Part shown: piece after piece, positions 22,701 to 37,700 of the stretch
Numbering within the stretch: the stretch's first letter is position 1
Layout: each line of letters begins with the position of its first letter
Assembly (NCBI GenBank): GCA_019925095.2
Contig: CM034405.1
Location: forward strand, 10,922,401 to 10,986,400
Source: Dendrolimus kikuchii
Taxonomy: Eukaryota > Arthropoda > Insecta > Lepidoptera > Lasiocampidae
DNA: 64,000 nt
Direction of reading: 5' to 3'
Position numbers and translations under genes: made by a program
Notes under the pieces: generated by a model
The model's database searches: none
Told to the model about the DNA's origin: nothing
What the model saw: the letters and a program-made list of their open reading frames with translations, nothing else

Positions 22701-25700
22701 GGAAGTCCAGGGAAGGTTTAAAAGGTGAGTAAATATGAAAAAAAATCTGGGAATATAGTAAAAGCAACAATTTTACTTTCCGTTAGAAACTATTCCTACC
22801 TGTTAAACATTTTATGTTCGTCCCGTTGTTTAGAAATTATTAAATTTAAAAGTCGTTCAGAAATCAAATTAAATTTCAGTGGATTTTTTTTAACTTTTTT
22901 GGTCTTGAATGTCAAACGTTTGATGTTCGTCCCGTCGTTTAGAAATCAACGTTTTTTATTTATTGATTCTGAGGCGGTACGAAGTTTGTCGGGTCAGCTA
23001 GTATTTAATAAATGTGCAATTATTATTTATGTTTAGGATGATTTAATCTGTCTGATTTTTAACCAACTTACAAAAGGAGGAGGGTCTCGATTCGTCTGTA
23101 TGTTTTTTCTTATATGTTTGTTACTCCATTTCTCCGTCAATTGTGGACCGATGTTCAAATTTTTTTTATAGAAAGGGTACTCAGGTATTGGTCCTGTAGT
23201 CACCATCCCAAGAAAGTCGAGAGTAACCCTTATTGAAGAGCGCCCAGCGCCTATATTCTTCAAAAAAGAAAGGTTGTATAATCGTGCCAGTATTACAATT
23301 TCTTCAGGCACTTAATGTTTTTGTATGCATGTTACGCGATTTCACCGTCAATTGTGGACCAATTTTCGATTTTGTTTTAATTCGAAAGAGTATATACTCT
23401 TGAGGTGGCCCCATTGTCACCAAGTCAGGATCTCATAAGTGGATCGAGGAGGAAATCGAGAGCAACCCTTGTTGAAGACCGCGTACACCGAAGAGTGAGA
23501 TGGCAAACTTGTATACGCGTGCCGGTAGTACAATTTCTACAGGCGCTTAATATATTATTTCTAAATCATTTGCGCAACTAAAAAGAAAATACACATTTTT
23601 TTACCAAAAAGAAATCCGACTTGTGAATCTAAAAAGCAAAATGTAAATATTTAACCGACTTCTTTCTACAATATGTTGAAGTCGGTATGAAATAAAACAT
23701 AAAAATTACTATATTTTTCAAATTTCTTGTTTTTCATGTTTAAAAATTAATCAAATTATCTTGTATAGAAAATAAAATATTAAAAAAAGACGTAAAAGTT
23801 TGTTTCGAAATCAGGACGAACAAGTTCGTCACAACCTATAACACCAACAGGTAAAAACTGCAATGAAAACTTAGGAATCATATTTATAAATATTTAGCTA
23901 AAAAGACTAATGTTTGTCGACAGTGTTTCCTGGGAATAAACGCCAACGTAACTTTTATTACTTACCTTTAAGTATAACGCTGTCATGTTCATCGATGTAA
24001 TTCAATTCACGTAAAACTAAAAGTCTTCTTTGATAATCTGAATAGAGAGCCAAGTTCTCGAACGAGAGCAACCGTTTATATTTGTCACGTTTCCTCTCAG
24101 TCTGTTTCCTTTCGTACACGATTGCAAACTCCATTTTGAAGTTCGCTATGTCTGTATATTTCTTTTGGGCTTCGAGTTCATTCTAGAAAATATTTGGATA
24201 CTAGTTATGTTAGTGCTGAAACAACAACTTTAATCTTGAAGCGGGTAAATAGCCGATTCGTAATTTAAAAGTTTGATATTTTAAAAAATGTTGTTAAAAA
24301 ATAGAGAAATAAATGTATAATCGTTGAATTCGCATTGTCACTTTATTCAGGAATTATAAAAATTAAACCGAAAAAATGCGGATAGCAGCTAGTTTGAATG
24401 TTAAACAAAAATGGATTTCAAATTAATATTTGTTATTAACCGAACATTTCACATGACTCAATGGAGCATGCTATAAAGCTGCGGTCCCACGCTCTGATTT
24501 ATATCAAGCCAGATCGCGCTAGGCCAGGCTGGCAGGCCGTGGGAACCTTCGTATCCGATGAAGCCCGCGGTGGCCTGATGTCGCACGTCCGATCCATGGG
24601 GAGTCGGTAAGTTTAAAGGCGCGGCGCGGCGCGATGGCGAATGACGACATCCACCAGCGTCGTTTCTTTTGCTTTATTTTTACTTGGTTTATCAGATGTT
24701 GCCCACTGACCAAAACCAATAAATCGCGCCAGTTCGTCGTTATAAGATACTCGCTCCGAAACTACACTAGGTAACGCTTCGTTCGCAGTCAGAATCCGAG
24801 TGGCACATTTCCTGACTGATCGACCCTCATCAATTTGTAAATTAGACATGGCCTCCTAGCAACATGCCGTCCGTTGGTTATTGAAATCGTTAAATGGTCA
24901 GCTTAATGGCTTCTAAGTATTCGCATGAAATAACTATAGAGGAAAGAAGGTTTTATGACTTGTCTTACGGCGGCGTAAACAAAGACACCGCGAACCATAG
25001 ATCACTCAAATTTAAAGGGGAATAAAACGGAAGTATTAGTATCGGCTTGCAACAGTATAATTGCGTATCGTAACTGTGTGAAATGTTTGATTTATTGAGA
25101 GCAAATAAATAATAATAATAATTTATTTTCTTGATTATTTTATTGCTAAAAGCAGGCAAACATGAAAGGCCTAACTGATCGAAAAGTAACACTTTTATCG
25201 ATGTACGGACTGCAGGGGCATTTGCATTACGTCGATCGCTTTGAAATACTTTTAAATGAAGTAACTAGTTTGACTATTTATTCTGTCAGAAATAATATTG
25301 GCATAACATGCCTTTAACGCGCGCACAGACAGCCCTAACATAAGCCAATCAATGAGCTTCGTTGTTTCTACGTAGATAATATTTAATCAAACGGCCGAAT
25401 GGTTCGATTGCATTGTTATAGTCATGTGGCGGTGCTGCCGGAAAATGCCAGAGTGATAATTAGCCTGTGGGACAGATCCACTAATATAAATATATGACAG
25501 GATAGAAAAGTAACTCCTTTACAGTGCAGGCTGTCAAACTTTGGAATGCAATGTCTCTTACTGTCAGAAAGGCCAAAACATTGCCTACATTTAAGAACAA
25601 ACTTAAGCAACACTATTTTCCTTAAAAAATTATGCCTAATTCTTATACTATTAACCAATAAAAATGTAAATATTATAAATATGATTGTATATAATTAGTT

Positions 25701-28700
25701 TAAGTATATAATTATAATTTATAAGTATTTTAGGTATGTGCATTTAAGTTATGTCCTTTCTAATCCACGGCACCACCTTCATAATAAAAAATATTCTTTA
25801 AGTTAGGTTGCCTCTTAGAGATAGCTTTAAACAACAAGGCCGCCATTTTTTTTACAATGACAATGTTGTAATCGAGCATTTTTGTAATTGTTTATTTGGT
25901 GAGCAATAAAGTGTTATCTACTTTTTTCTTACATGTGACATGACAATATTTAAAGTTTAATAATCTTTTAAAAAAAATTGGTTGCGTGGCCAGATCTACA
26001 GACCTTTGGTGCTGTCTGTACACGCCTTAAAAGAACACTCCATAGCTTGTTCACATATACAAAAAGCATACAACGAACTGAAAATATACATTGTATTGTC
26101 AAAAGAGCACTCACCATACATTTATTCATCTTATCAAGTGATTGGAGTATTTCGCCAGTGGTAATAGACAGTGACTGTGTGAGGCTGACTCGTTCGAGTG
26201 TAGTCGCTCCGGTTCGCACCGCATGAGAGATTCTTGATAACTCTTGTACTGCGTTTGCGCAGCTCGCGCCTACTGGTGCGTCTTTAAATCTTAAAACGGG
26301 ATTTATTGTTAAAATATAACGTATAGCGGTCAGTCTTATATATTTTGCATGACGTCACAAGTAAGTACCAAGTATAAGGAGTCATTAATATTGTTACGAG
26401 TTGCGGGACTCGAATTAAAATGCCGTTGGAAATACTATAGAATTTATTAGAACTATACAAACACGTATAAAACAAGTACAAATATAACTGAACACAACCA
26501 GTGCAAACGTAATACACGATTCAATAACACGCACAAAGTCCGTCACTATATAGATTATCGAATTTACACACATCTTGCCTCGCTTGTGGTTATCGCTTGG
26601 CTCCCGATCTCTCCATTGGGGCATTGCTTTATACTGCACAAATACAATATGTCTCTCGGCCGCGTAGACTGAATTTATTAGAATTACACCTGGCTAATGA
26701 CTACCTACCATAAAAGATTACAATTTTTAGATTACACAATGGGCAGTTTTTCTAATTACAATTTTTAAATACAAAGTAAACAAAAGAAGTCCAAATACGA
26801 AAAAGGTAATAAAATGTCTATAGGTACGCAGGTGTTAATTTGTCTTTTGTCGGCATTCAGGTCGTAACAATATTTTTTTAAAAGTAATTAAAAATTATTC
26901 CTATCATAATACTTTAAAAATTATATGATAAGAATATGAATGAATTGCATGTTTCTTTAATTCGAGTTTTGAACGGCAATCAAGTATTAAATTTTAATCC
27001 TTTTGAATTTTTACGTTCTTCTATTTAAATAAAGATACTTACCGTGGCATTTGTCTCTTGTCGTAATCCTGTATAATGATTTTTTCATCAATTTTGAGAT
27101 TCATTTTAGTAACAGCTATAATGTTTTTAGCAGCTATGCATAATATTGTATGCTTCAAAGTGCTTTCTTCGGTACCTTAAATAATAATAGTTACTTTCGG
27201 ACTGTTTTAATAGAAAAATATGACGAAACAGAATATCATCGCAATCCATTATTCATAATAATTATGCGAGGTTTACAGGTTCTTATATATATTTATAATG
27301 CGATTATGAAAAACCATATATTTTTTTAACGAACCTATAAACGATGTATAACTATTATGAATAAGAGGGTACTGTGTATGTTTAATTTTTACTGATGTAC
27401 AATAAATAAAAAAGTCTACTACTAAATAAAACATGCAAAACACTTTGTACACCAACTTACCTAGATAATCGTACATAGCAGAAAAACTAAGCATTCTATA
27501 CCAGTTGTCATCAATGTCGAAATTATATACATTGGAATCCTTCTCAGCCGTTTCCAGTACAAGGACTTTATATGGCGTTTGTCGAGGCCCTAAAATATTA
27601 AGTAAAAAATAATTTAGATAAATGTGTCACGAATACGAATAAACGAATTTGATTTTATACATTTTAATTGATTATTGAAATTTTTATTGCAACATTTATT
27701 GGTATTTGTTTCTTTTCTTTTCACCTTTTCAGTGTTTTTCTCAATTACTTAGGATGAGCACAATATGTCTTTTTCTTCCATACCATTTTATTATAGCATA
27801 AGCACTTTGTCACATCACTAATCTTCATGTCATCATTCGCATAATCGTTGTTTCTTTTATGGCTTACCGAATTTGAATTGAATTTGGGTTGTTTATTAGA
27901 ACTATTTTAGTGCTTGGCTCGAATTTACCTAGCACAATTTTTTTGAAGTGAAACTTCTCTATAAACGGGGGGGGGGGGGGGGGTCTTAGGGTAGGATTTT
28001 TCTTTCACGAAAAAGCGTTACGGCCGCGTGAAGGAGCGGCATAATTTAGACTAGACGTGGTGAGAGGCGGCATAATTTTAGAGTATACTATGGATGCGTT
28101 TTTTGGTTCCGGATCGAATTTAGTTTTTTGTTTCATAAAATAAAATATGTTTAAATAAAAATGCATTCATTAAAATGTACCTAACCTAACCAAATCATAA
28201 TTTGCAGTAAACCTGCTAAATTTTGTTGCCATTCGTTTTTCCACTTGTCTGTTTCACTTCTACTATGTATCCCAGCACACAGTTTTCAATCAAATAAAAC
28301 TTTTTACATACATACATACATACATAACTTCACGCCAGTTCCCTCGTGGGGTAGGCACGAACAACAGAGTGCCATTTAGGCTTATTCTTACACACCTCAC
28401 TTGCCTCTTTGAGGTATAAAACTTTTTGAGGTGAATAATTCACATTACATGATTTTCAACCGTGCTCATTTTTAGTACTTCACACATTTTTATGTTTGCA
28501 TTTAATCACAATATTAATGATGATTTGCTCTTTTATTCAACTAAAAAAACCTAAAGTGACATATTAAAGTAGATTTTTTTTTAATTAACTTTAACAAAAT
28601 CTAACATTTTTATTCAATTATATCAGTTATTTTAATTCAAATATGAAAAAACAAAGTATAGTAATTTCTTATATTTTCCATAAGTTTACCGCATTGAGTT

Positions 28701-31700
28701 TGAATCGATTATCATGTTTAGTTACACAGTAAGATAAGAAAGATTAACATATTTTTATAAAAATGGGTTAAATTACGTAAAATAAAAAATTTAAGTTTAT
28801 AAAAGCAAAACCAATGACTTGACTATCGTGACATTTAGTATAGGTTGGTATATACTTTTGGTAACTGGCTGAGCTTCGGAATATACTATAAGTGTGTTTA
28901 TCTGGCGATCAAATCTAAAAAACTTACCACTAGAATTCAAAAGCACTCCTAGCTGATTGATGTAGGGTCCAGCAGACAGCATTAAAATCTTTCCAGGCGT
29001 TAATTCTTTACCGACTTTAGGCTGATTCAATAATATAGGCATAATTTCATTCAAGACGTCAATATACGCAACAGCAGTATCGTAGAACGTCGCTAAAGGC
29101 GCTAAATGGGCAGCTAAAGGTGTACTGCATTTCTCAGAGAATTCCTTCTCGGCTAATTGTAGTTGTTTTCTGTGGTTATCAGCTTGACATATCAGGGGGA
29201 ATTCCCGGAATGATCGTTGCATCATGCCTTCTACTGATACTGTTGCGGCACTATAAATACACGACAGAAATCATAAATAAAAAATATCCTCCTAAACACT
29301 TTTCATATAATACTTTACTCAATGATATTGCTCAACTATAAAATTTCATATTGGGTACAAATATCAATATAATATTTTTGTTCTTGTTCAATATATTTTG
29401 GTAGACCCACTACATTTTGGAATAACCGGTTTCCAGTTCCTGAGATCATACAGACAGACTAGGAAATGGACCAAAAACATATGATATCGATACCTAGTTT
29501 TCATTTTCATATAGGACAATTAATCAGCATTAAGATCTAGACATTACAATTTTATTATTTGCATGAAACTAAAATGTATTCGGAGTGACTGCAAGTTGTT
29601 GTTCAATATAATTTAAAAAGTATAATAAATGTAAACCATTATTTTTGTTTTTTTATTTATTACTAGCTGATGCCCGCAACTTCGTCCGCGTGGTGCGGTT
29701 TTTTAACTATCCCACGGGAACTCTTTAATTTTTCAGAATCAAAAGTATCCTATATGTTGACCAGGGATATAAGCTACCACCATACAAAATTTCATTTAAA
29801 TCGGTCCCGTTGTTTCGGAGATTAGCCGGTACAAACAGACAGACAAATAGAGAAACAAAAAATTTGAAAAAAATCTAAATTAGTTCTATTTCATTTCTTA
29901 CATCCCCCTGACTCGGTTTTTAGCATTTTTTTCATTGTACAGAAATTCGACTTCTACAGATTTATTATATGTATAGATTACGTTAATCATTATAAATTTT
30001 ACGACAAATACATGAATTAAAATTTCTCACCGTAATAAGCTAAGTATCATGGCATATGTCAGTCTGAATTGTGATGATAGTCTCTGTGGTATGCCCAACA
30101 TCATGGCTTTTAATGTAACCAAATCCGGCACTCCATCTTTACATAAAACTATTACTGTTCCAGTATCATCGAGACCTAAGGGTAAGAATGCAGATGTATC
30201 ACTATGAAATAAAAAGTTTAAATAGTTTCACTTCCTATTTAGTATATTCTTAATGTTAACTAGCATTTTTCCCTTTCCCGTGAAACACCCTAAATAGTAG
30301 CTCTATGTTACTTACATGCAACTTAATTAGGTTTTTTATATATAAAAATCTTCAATGAAAATTTAGGTAACACAGCGAAAATCATTAAAAATTCATAGTT
30401 ATATTTTTGTATACACCAACGTTATATGTCAATATTTAACGTGATTAACAATTAATAACAATATCGCAACACAAATAACGCATTCAACTCATCGCGACAT
30501 CTATGTGAAACCGTCAAAAAGTATAACGTTATCAAAAATTAAAAGTGGCATAAGTTAAACCCACAAAGTAAACTAATATTTTTATATTTTAAAGAATGTA
30601 TAATAACAGGCAAAGGAACTATACCTATAAATGGACCTATGGATAGTAAACTAAAAAAAACTTATGAAATATGAAGGATGATTTCTAATGAGATTTGATT
30701 ACTATTAATAACGTATTTGGTTATATTCTGTATTTTTTTAAACCTAACTATTACTGTTTCTTGTTAAATTGACTACAATAATAAAGAAACTAGGTCCATA
30801 TTATCTACACAACTGCCCAGCAAAACATATACAGCGCGTTCCATTAGTAGCTCACAACGCCCAAAATGCTCCGTTAGCCGCTTCACAAGGCGACCGCGGT
30901 CGTTGTGGTCGTGGCAAAAACGTCACTAATGACGTCATCATTTTCGATCACACAACGCTCACAACGACCTATGTCCAGGGGCGGGAAAAATCGTGGTCGT
31001 GAACGTGGTTTTTGTGAGTCCCTAAACGCTATTTCACGTAAACGACATCTTTTGTCGGAATAAAACGTATCCTAAGTTACGCCATTTAAACGCAATATAT
31101 TACAAACTCATTTATTGTAAAAAAATTTTTGGAAATAAAGATCAAAGAAAAAAGTGAAAAATAAAAACTAAAATATAAAAACCCCGAAAAGAGTATAAAT
31201 CCCGGACAATCCCGTTCGTCCGGAGAGAGGAGAAAAAAAACGAATCATTTACAGATTTTTATTTTTACAATAAATAATGGCTGTTTGTTATTCAGTTGGC
31301 CATAAAGGCACACACTGAAAAAAAAACCCATCCAAGCAACCTGGTTTCAGTCAGGATTCAAATCCGATGCGCCAGCTACTGACCGCTGGTTCCTATATTT
31401 CATTTGCTTAATAGTTAAAATTGGCACATAAACGACGTACAAGTAATGTACCTATATATTTTCTATCAATGGTAATGTAAAAGAATAAAAATCAGATTTG
31501 AGTCAAACGACCTTCCTTTGAAAATATCAAAATATATACATATATAATATTATCTTACCTCGTCTACCAGCCCTGCCAGCCATTTGTATATACTCTGCGG
31601 GCGCCAAAGGTCTTCGTTCCACACCATCGTACTTAGTGATTTCGTCGAATACTACGGTACGCGCGGGCATGTTCACTCCCATCGCGAAGGTTTCCGTTGC

Positions 31701-34700
31701 AAATAGAATTTTTACCTATTAAATGTAAGTGACATAAATATTTTATATCTGTACTAGCGATCGCCCCACGATTGTAGCGCCATCTATATTGCTAATCCAT
31801 CTATTCCAGGTAAATTATGTCTTTTATCGGGATAAAACCTATTGTAAGTGTGAATTTGGGTTATAAACCAGCATTATGATAAGTTTCATTCGTATACGTT
31901 CAGTAGTTTCCAAAAAAGATGCGATCGCAGCGCCATCTTTTTCGCTGTTTTCGTCTATGCCACGGAAGCGACGACATTTATCAGGATAAAAAATATCCTA
32001 AGTTACGCCCTGAGATATAAGTTAGCACCGTTTTGAATTTAATTTAAATACGTTCAGTAGTTTTTACGACAGGTAGACAAAAATTCTAAAAATTTCATTT
32101 TCGGTATCTACTAGTCTGAATTAGTCCTGATTTTTTCACATTTTTAAATCCAGTGTAAAAACTCGAATAATTTTCAGATTTATAATAGTATAGATGACAT
32201 TTAAAGCTTTTTTAAAATAAAAAATCTGCAAGTAATTTAAAGTCATAACTTACCGAAAGAGTCGAGCTGTTTTATCGACTTGTATAAAGACAATGCCGAT
32301 AAAACAGCCCCAATATAAAATTGATTCCGTTTGTTACTTTATTAATACTACTTTTATTGTACACGATTGTTAGAATTCATTTGAACTACTTTAACTATAA
32401 GCCTACAAATAATATTTATACTAACAAAACCAGACTGGAATAACATTTCCACTATCTCCTTAAGCAATGGTAGAATCCCACTATGATGCACGCCTATACC
32501 ATTTTCGAGAACTCTTTGTAGTCTTATAACCTGAAAATAAGAACAAGATATTATTTTTACTTAGAACTCAATTTAAATCAGAATGGAAAAGTTGCCTACT
32601 ACTCTTACGATGAAATATACATTTTTATTAAAGTGAGCATGTATCTCATGATTTATATCTACTTATAAATTGAAATTTAAATCATTTAAACATTACATAC
32701 ATAAGCAACATGTTATATTTGAGTTTAGGTATACATAAGATTATATTTAGTAAAAAATATATTATTTTTATTGAAAAATTATACAATGAATGTAATTAAA
32801 CATGTTAAATGCCAATGTCAAAAGTAAAACGACCAAAAATATTTTGCTGAGTTTGATAATTATACTTACAATTCCTTATTAAATATAACTCTATTATGTA
32901 AAATATTACTACATATTTACGAGAATAAGCTCAAGATTTGACTGTATATGCAATGTTAAAAAACATCTAAAATATTTTAATACCTGAGGTAATTTTCTAT
33001 CGGGTTCCTTTAGTCTCTGTAAGCATCTTTGAAAGAAAGACCTTATATGACCTTTTTCTTTGGCGGTTGTCAAATCGACTGACATTAGATTCTCAGCGTT
33101 CTGATCACATCTAGAAGATTTTAAATTGTCTAAGAACTCACAATGGGGCATTGATATAATGGTACTTGAAAATGCAAAAATAAACATTACCTTGGTAAAA
33201 GCACCAGTAGCAAATATTGCACTAGTAGTTGACACTTTGGCATATAGCACATGAAATAAGACACCAGTGTACAAAAACAAATAAAATTTATTTGTACAAT
33301 TATGTATGTCATAGCACGTACAGCTAATTGGATAGTGCTTAAACTAATGTTTTTTGGGGGCTGTTTCCTTGTTGCAGGTTTGTTTGCTAACTTGTCAACT
33401 ACTAGTGCAGCTACAGCTACTAGTGGTTTTAACTTGATTGTGCAGTTTTTCACTGACGTAACAACTTCGGTTACCTCGAAAAACAGTTTACAGTACGGAT
33501 TAGCAAGACAAATTTTACAGACAGATACTTGCATTCTATGCGAGTGCCTAAAATATTATATTGATTATGATATGATTAGATTATATTGATGAAATCTTAT
33601 GCATTATGTGATTCTAGTGTTTATCTAAATTATGAGCTTTTAGTATTTTTTAAGTATTCGTGAATTGTACACACAATAAAACTATGTTTTAACGGGTTTT
33701 AGCGCGGTATTATTTTATTTGATTTTTATTATTCCGGCGTTTCAGCCATTTTTATTAGTCGCGATCATAGAAGACTTGAAATCTTTGTTGTAAAAACCGT
33801 TAGTTTATTGTGATTATTTGTTCACAAAATATGTACTATGAACGGAATTATAAAGTTTTACTCTTACCTATTTCTTGAGAGTGTAAATGCAACTACAGGT
33901 AGCTTGTCTTTCTGTTTCAAATGATCAATAAAAGCCACCCACATTGTCTGTTCAGCTTTTGGATTCATATATTGTCTACCACCTTAAAGAACATTTTTAA
34001 AACTTACAGAGTAAATAAGGAACGTTGGAAAGTTAAAAATGCATATATGAGGTTTTAATTAATGATTATTATTTTTGTGACCTAGTGGACTATTACTAGC
34101 CCTCCAAAAGTCCGGGCCATTTTTATGGCTTGTGGTCTTCAGCTCCATACAATATATAAATAATTACAATCCACAAACATCCCACTGTTAAGTTCGTGGC
34201 GGCATGGTCGACTTGAACACGTCGGTTATCTCAATGAGTAGGTTTCATCAGCATGTTTTCCTTCACCGTTAGCACGTGGTAATTCTAACAATATGCACTT
34301 TAGATCAGAGAACTGCCTAAGAGGTATATGCTTATCCAGAGTTATTTTACCGGGATTCGAACCAGTATAAGCTACCAATAAGCTACAAAAGCTTTTTTTA
34401 ACTGGAGTTATATAATATATTATCCATATGTAAATTATTTCTAGTTATAAGAAGTTTCTATGCGGCTGCAGTCACGTAAATGTTAGAGCCAGTATGACAC
34501 TTGCAATAAAGTTACAAACGTGTCTGCAGCACACGTAAATGTGCAAATACAGCAACTTATGTTGGAAATCTTTGTGTGGATTTCAGAAAAAAATAAACGC
34601 TTGGCAGCATTTAAATAAACATTAAATGTGAATTAAGAGAAATAGGGTAGGTATTCATATTTTTTGTTGAAATATTTTGTGATATCCTACCTTTTGGTCC

Positions 34701-37700
34701 AAAATTCTTTTTGTATTCATTCTCCCTCGCCTTCTTGGCTGCAACCGCCTCGTTATATCCTCGAAGTTGAAAATTGCCCTCTTGATCTAACACTAAAAAC
34801 CTTTCATTCTTCGATTTGCCTCCAGATCCTAATATAATAACAATAAATAATTTATATATTCTCCTTCCATTAGCCCATTGGATTATTATTATAGTTTAAA
34901 TAATGCATATTATCATGGAAAAAGAATTGTAGAACTGATAATAGACCAGTTAAGAATGTAGCTACGAAATTTTCCTAAACTACACATAATTAGATTGTGC
35001 TGCAAATCTTTATTCAGTTCCTTTTGACGTTTTATTATAAAAAACTTATTTTAAAACACATCAGCTAAAAAGACAATCAAAAATTATTTTTTCATTTATT
35101 CGGTCTAAAATGATTTAGTTTAAATAAAAGAAGTTAGTTGAACGGTTTATTGATTCTACATCAAACAGTAAGACAAGAATGACTTGCGGCGCGATTGTAA
35201 GATTTAGAGGCTTTTTTAGTCTCGTTTTTTACTGGACTTTCTAACATTCTTCTATGATATTATTAAAAAAGTAACTCGCAAAACATAGATAAATACATAC
35301 ACGATTATCCTTGTATTGCTCATAAAACAAATACTAAAAACAAAATTACCCGTATAAAGATAATGGCACAAAGGCACTGGTCGTTTCGGCGTTGACACCA
35401 CGTACACCCTGCGTTTCTTTGTCCGACCGACCCAATCAGCGAATTGCAGTGTATTAGGTACAGTTGCACTCAACATTACTATGCTCACGTGAGCTGGTAG
35501 TAGGATTAAAACCTCTTCCCAAACATAGCCTCTCTAAAAACATGAAAATATAAAATATTATAATATTACTTCTGTGAAAGACGGTAATTATAGTAACAAA
35601 ACATGACAAATGCAATATATTTGGTTTATACTAACTAAAGCTTTAAAATAAATTAAATGAATACTATAGCGACTGAACGAAATGAAGATCGAAATTCTTG
35701 AATAGAAGGTTCAGGAAGGAAAAAACAGAGATATATAGATGTTTAGAAAGAGACAGATAGTAAATAAAAGAATGACGAAATTGTGGGTTCCACAATATTC
35801 TTCCGGGTATCTAAGCAGCGCACGTAAAGCGCGCGTACGCAGTAGTTCAGTGGAAGATAGCAAAGCGATAAGTGCGATACAAGAGAGCGGGAAGAAGAGT
35901 TTAGTAGAAGACAGTGACGAGTTTAGTGAAGAGTTTAGTGAAAAGTTTAGTGGACAGTTGAGTGAAGGAGGAGTTGTGCATAGTTTAAAAGGAGATCCAG
36001 AAGTGAGCTACGCGCGGTAAATTCGGAGATGAGCACCGCAGCAGCAGGAGGTGGTCTACGCCATATCGGCGACGGTATTGTGAGTGAGACATCTTATCGT
36101 CGGGACAGTGCGTCGTTAGTTGTGCGTATAGGGGCAACCCTGCAGAGAGGAATCACGTACGGCTGTGTAAGTCAATAAAAGCAATTGATTTAAAAAAACT
36201 GATGTTTCCTTCCAATCCCAAGTGCTTACACCCGCTTGCACGTAACAATACTAATAAGGATTCATGCAAAAAACGAAATTTGCCCTGTATGGAAAAAAGT
36301 CTCGGAATTCAACATGGATTACGTTAAATCCTTTCCCAATAAAGGATGGAATGCGTATGATGAAATTATAATTCAATTATAGTTTAGAAAAGAAGTGCTT
36401 TGAAAGTGTTAGACACAATTATGTTCTGGGACATATCAATAATTCTAATATTGCAACACCTCATATGTATATAATTGTTGTATGATATTCGCGTTTAACA
36501 ATTAGCTTTATATATAAAATTCTTCTAAAGGGCTAGAACGATTTCGATGAAATTTTTTTGTGTTTTCAGGTGGATTCGAGAATGGTTTAGATTCACCATT
36601 GGGCCCAGGTGGCGCTGCAATCGGGTTCTAACTTTTATTCCTTAAGGGCACGACAGCGTCTGCCGGGACGGCTAGTATGTTTATAATTGTTATACGAAAT
36701 TAGCGTCTAACAGTTAAGCTATATAAATTAACTTGTAGAACACGTAAAGTATTTTAGTTGTTTTCGTACTAGTGTTTTATATTCATGTCCAGTATTTAAA
36801 TTATTTATGAAAATTTCATAATAATTACTTCAAAACCAAATCCCTAAGAAGAGTACAAATAAACTCATTTTGATATAAGTATATTACGGATTCTTATACA
36901 TTAGAGAAAGATGGCTTCAAATAATAAAATACAACACATTATTACCTCGGCATTATTAATGTAATGCACTTCATCAAATATAACAAACTCCAGATCTCTG
37001 GTGACATCCGAACCACAGTACAACATGGATCGTAAGATTTCAGTGGTCATTACAAGACAAGATGCCGTAGCGTTTATTTGCAAGTCACCGGTAAGTAAGC
37101 CCACATCACCAAATAACTTGTTGAAATCATTGTACTTCTGATTCGACAGTGCTTTGATTGGTGATGTGTAGATCGCTCTGTGAATAAATTTTACTATTTC
37201 TAGGATATTTTTGATTTCATTGGGTTAAATATGCATAAGAATATTTTTCTTAATGATTATATTTATGAATTATAGACAAAAGAATCTAAAGTGTAACAGT
37301 AAATATTTATGATATAGCAGCGTCTCAAAGTGTTGGTATGACGCGGCAGCGGACAGCGAGTGTCAGAGTCGTCGATACTTAAACTTAATTAAAAAAATAT
37401 ATTTTCCATATTTGAGTGTTGTGCAGCAATGTGTGATCCTGACACTTTAAAACACCACTCGTTTCATCAACATAAATAATAGATTTTATCTTAAACCTGC
37501 ACCAACCTAGTACAGTTTCTTCTAGACATTGCTATAGCATATTCAGCAACCACAGTCTTGCCAGCTGATGTGTGAGCCGCAACAAAAACGTGATGTCCTT
37601 CTTCAAGTTTCAGTATAGCCTTTAAAAAAAAGACATATAGTAAATGAAACCTTAAATTACTTAGGGAAAATATCAACAGTATCCATCTAATATTATTCTG

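Noticed and set aside
33187..33589. Overlapping 115-codon (minus) and 95-codon (plus) ORFs in SKIV2L intron 10
   Set aside because: They occupy opposite strands of one block, show no recognisable domain and no splice signals fitting SKIV2L. I could not decide between chance and an old element.
34360..34400. tRNA-like GGGATTCGAACC box
   Set aside because: No cloverleaf can be drawn around it; it is part of a dispersed repeat seen again at 59215-59410.
35739..36020. 93-codon Ser-rich ORF
   Set aside because: Falls wholly inside the family A solo LTR; low-complexity frame.
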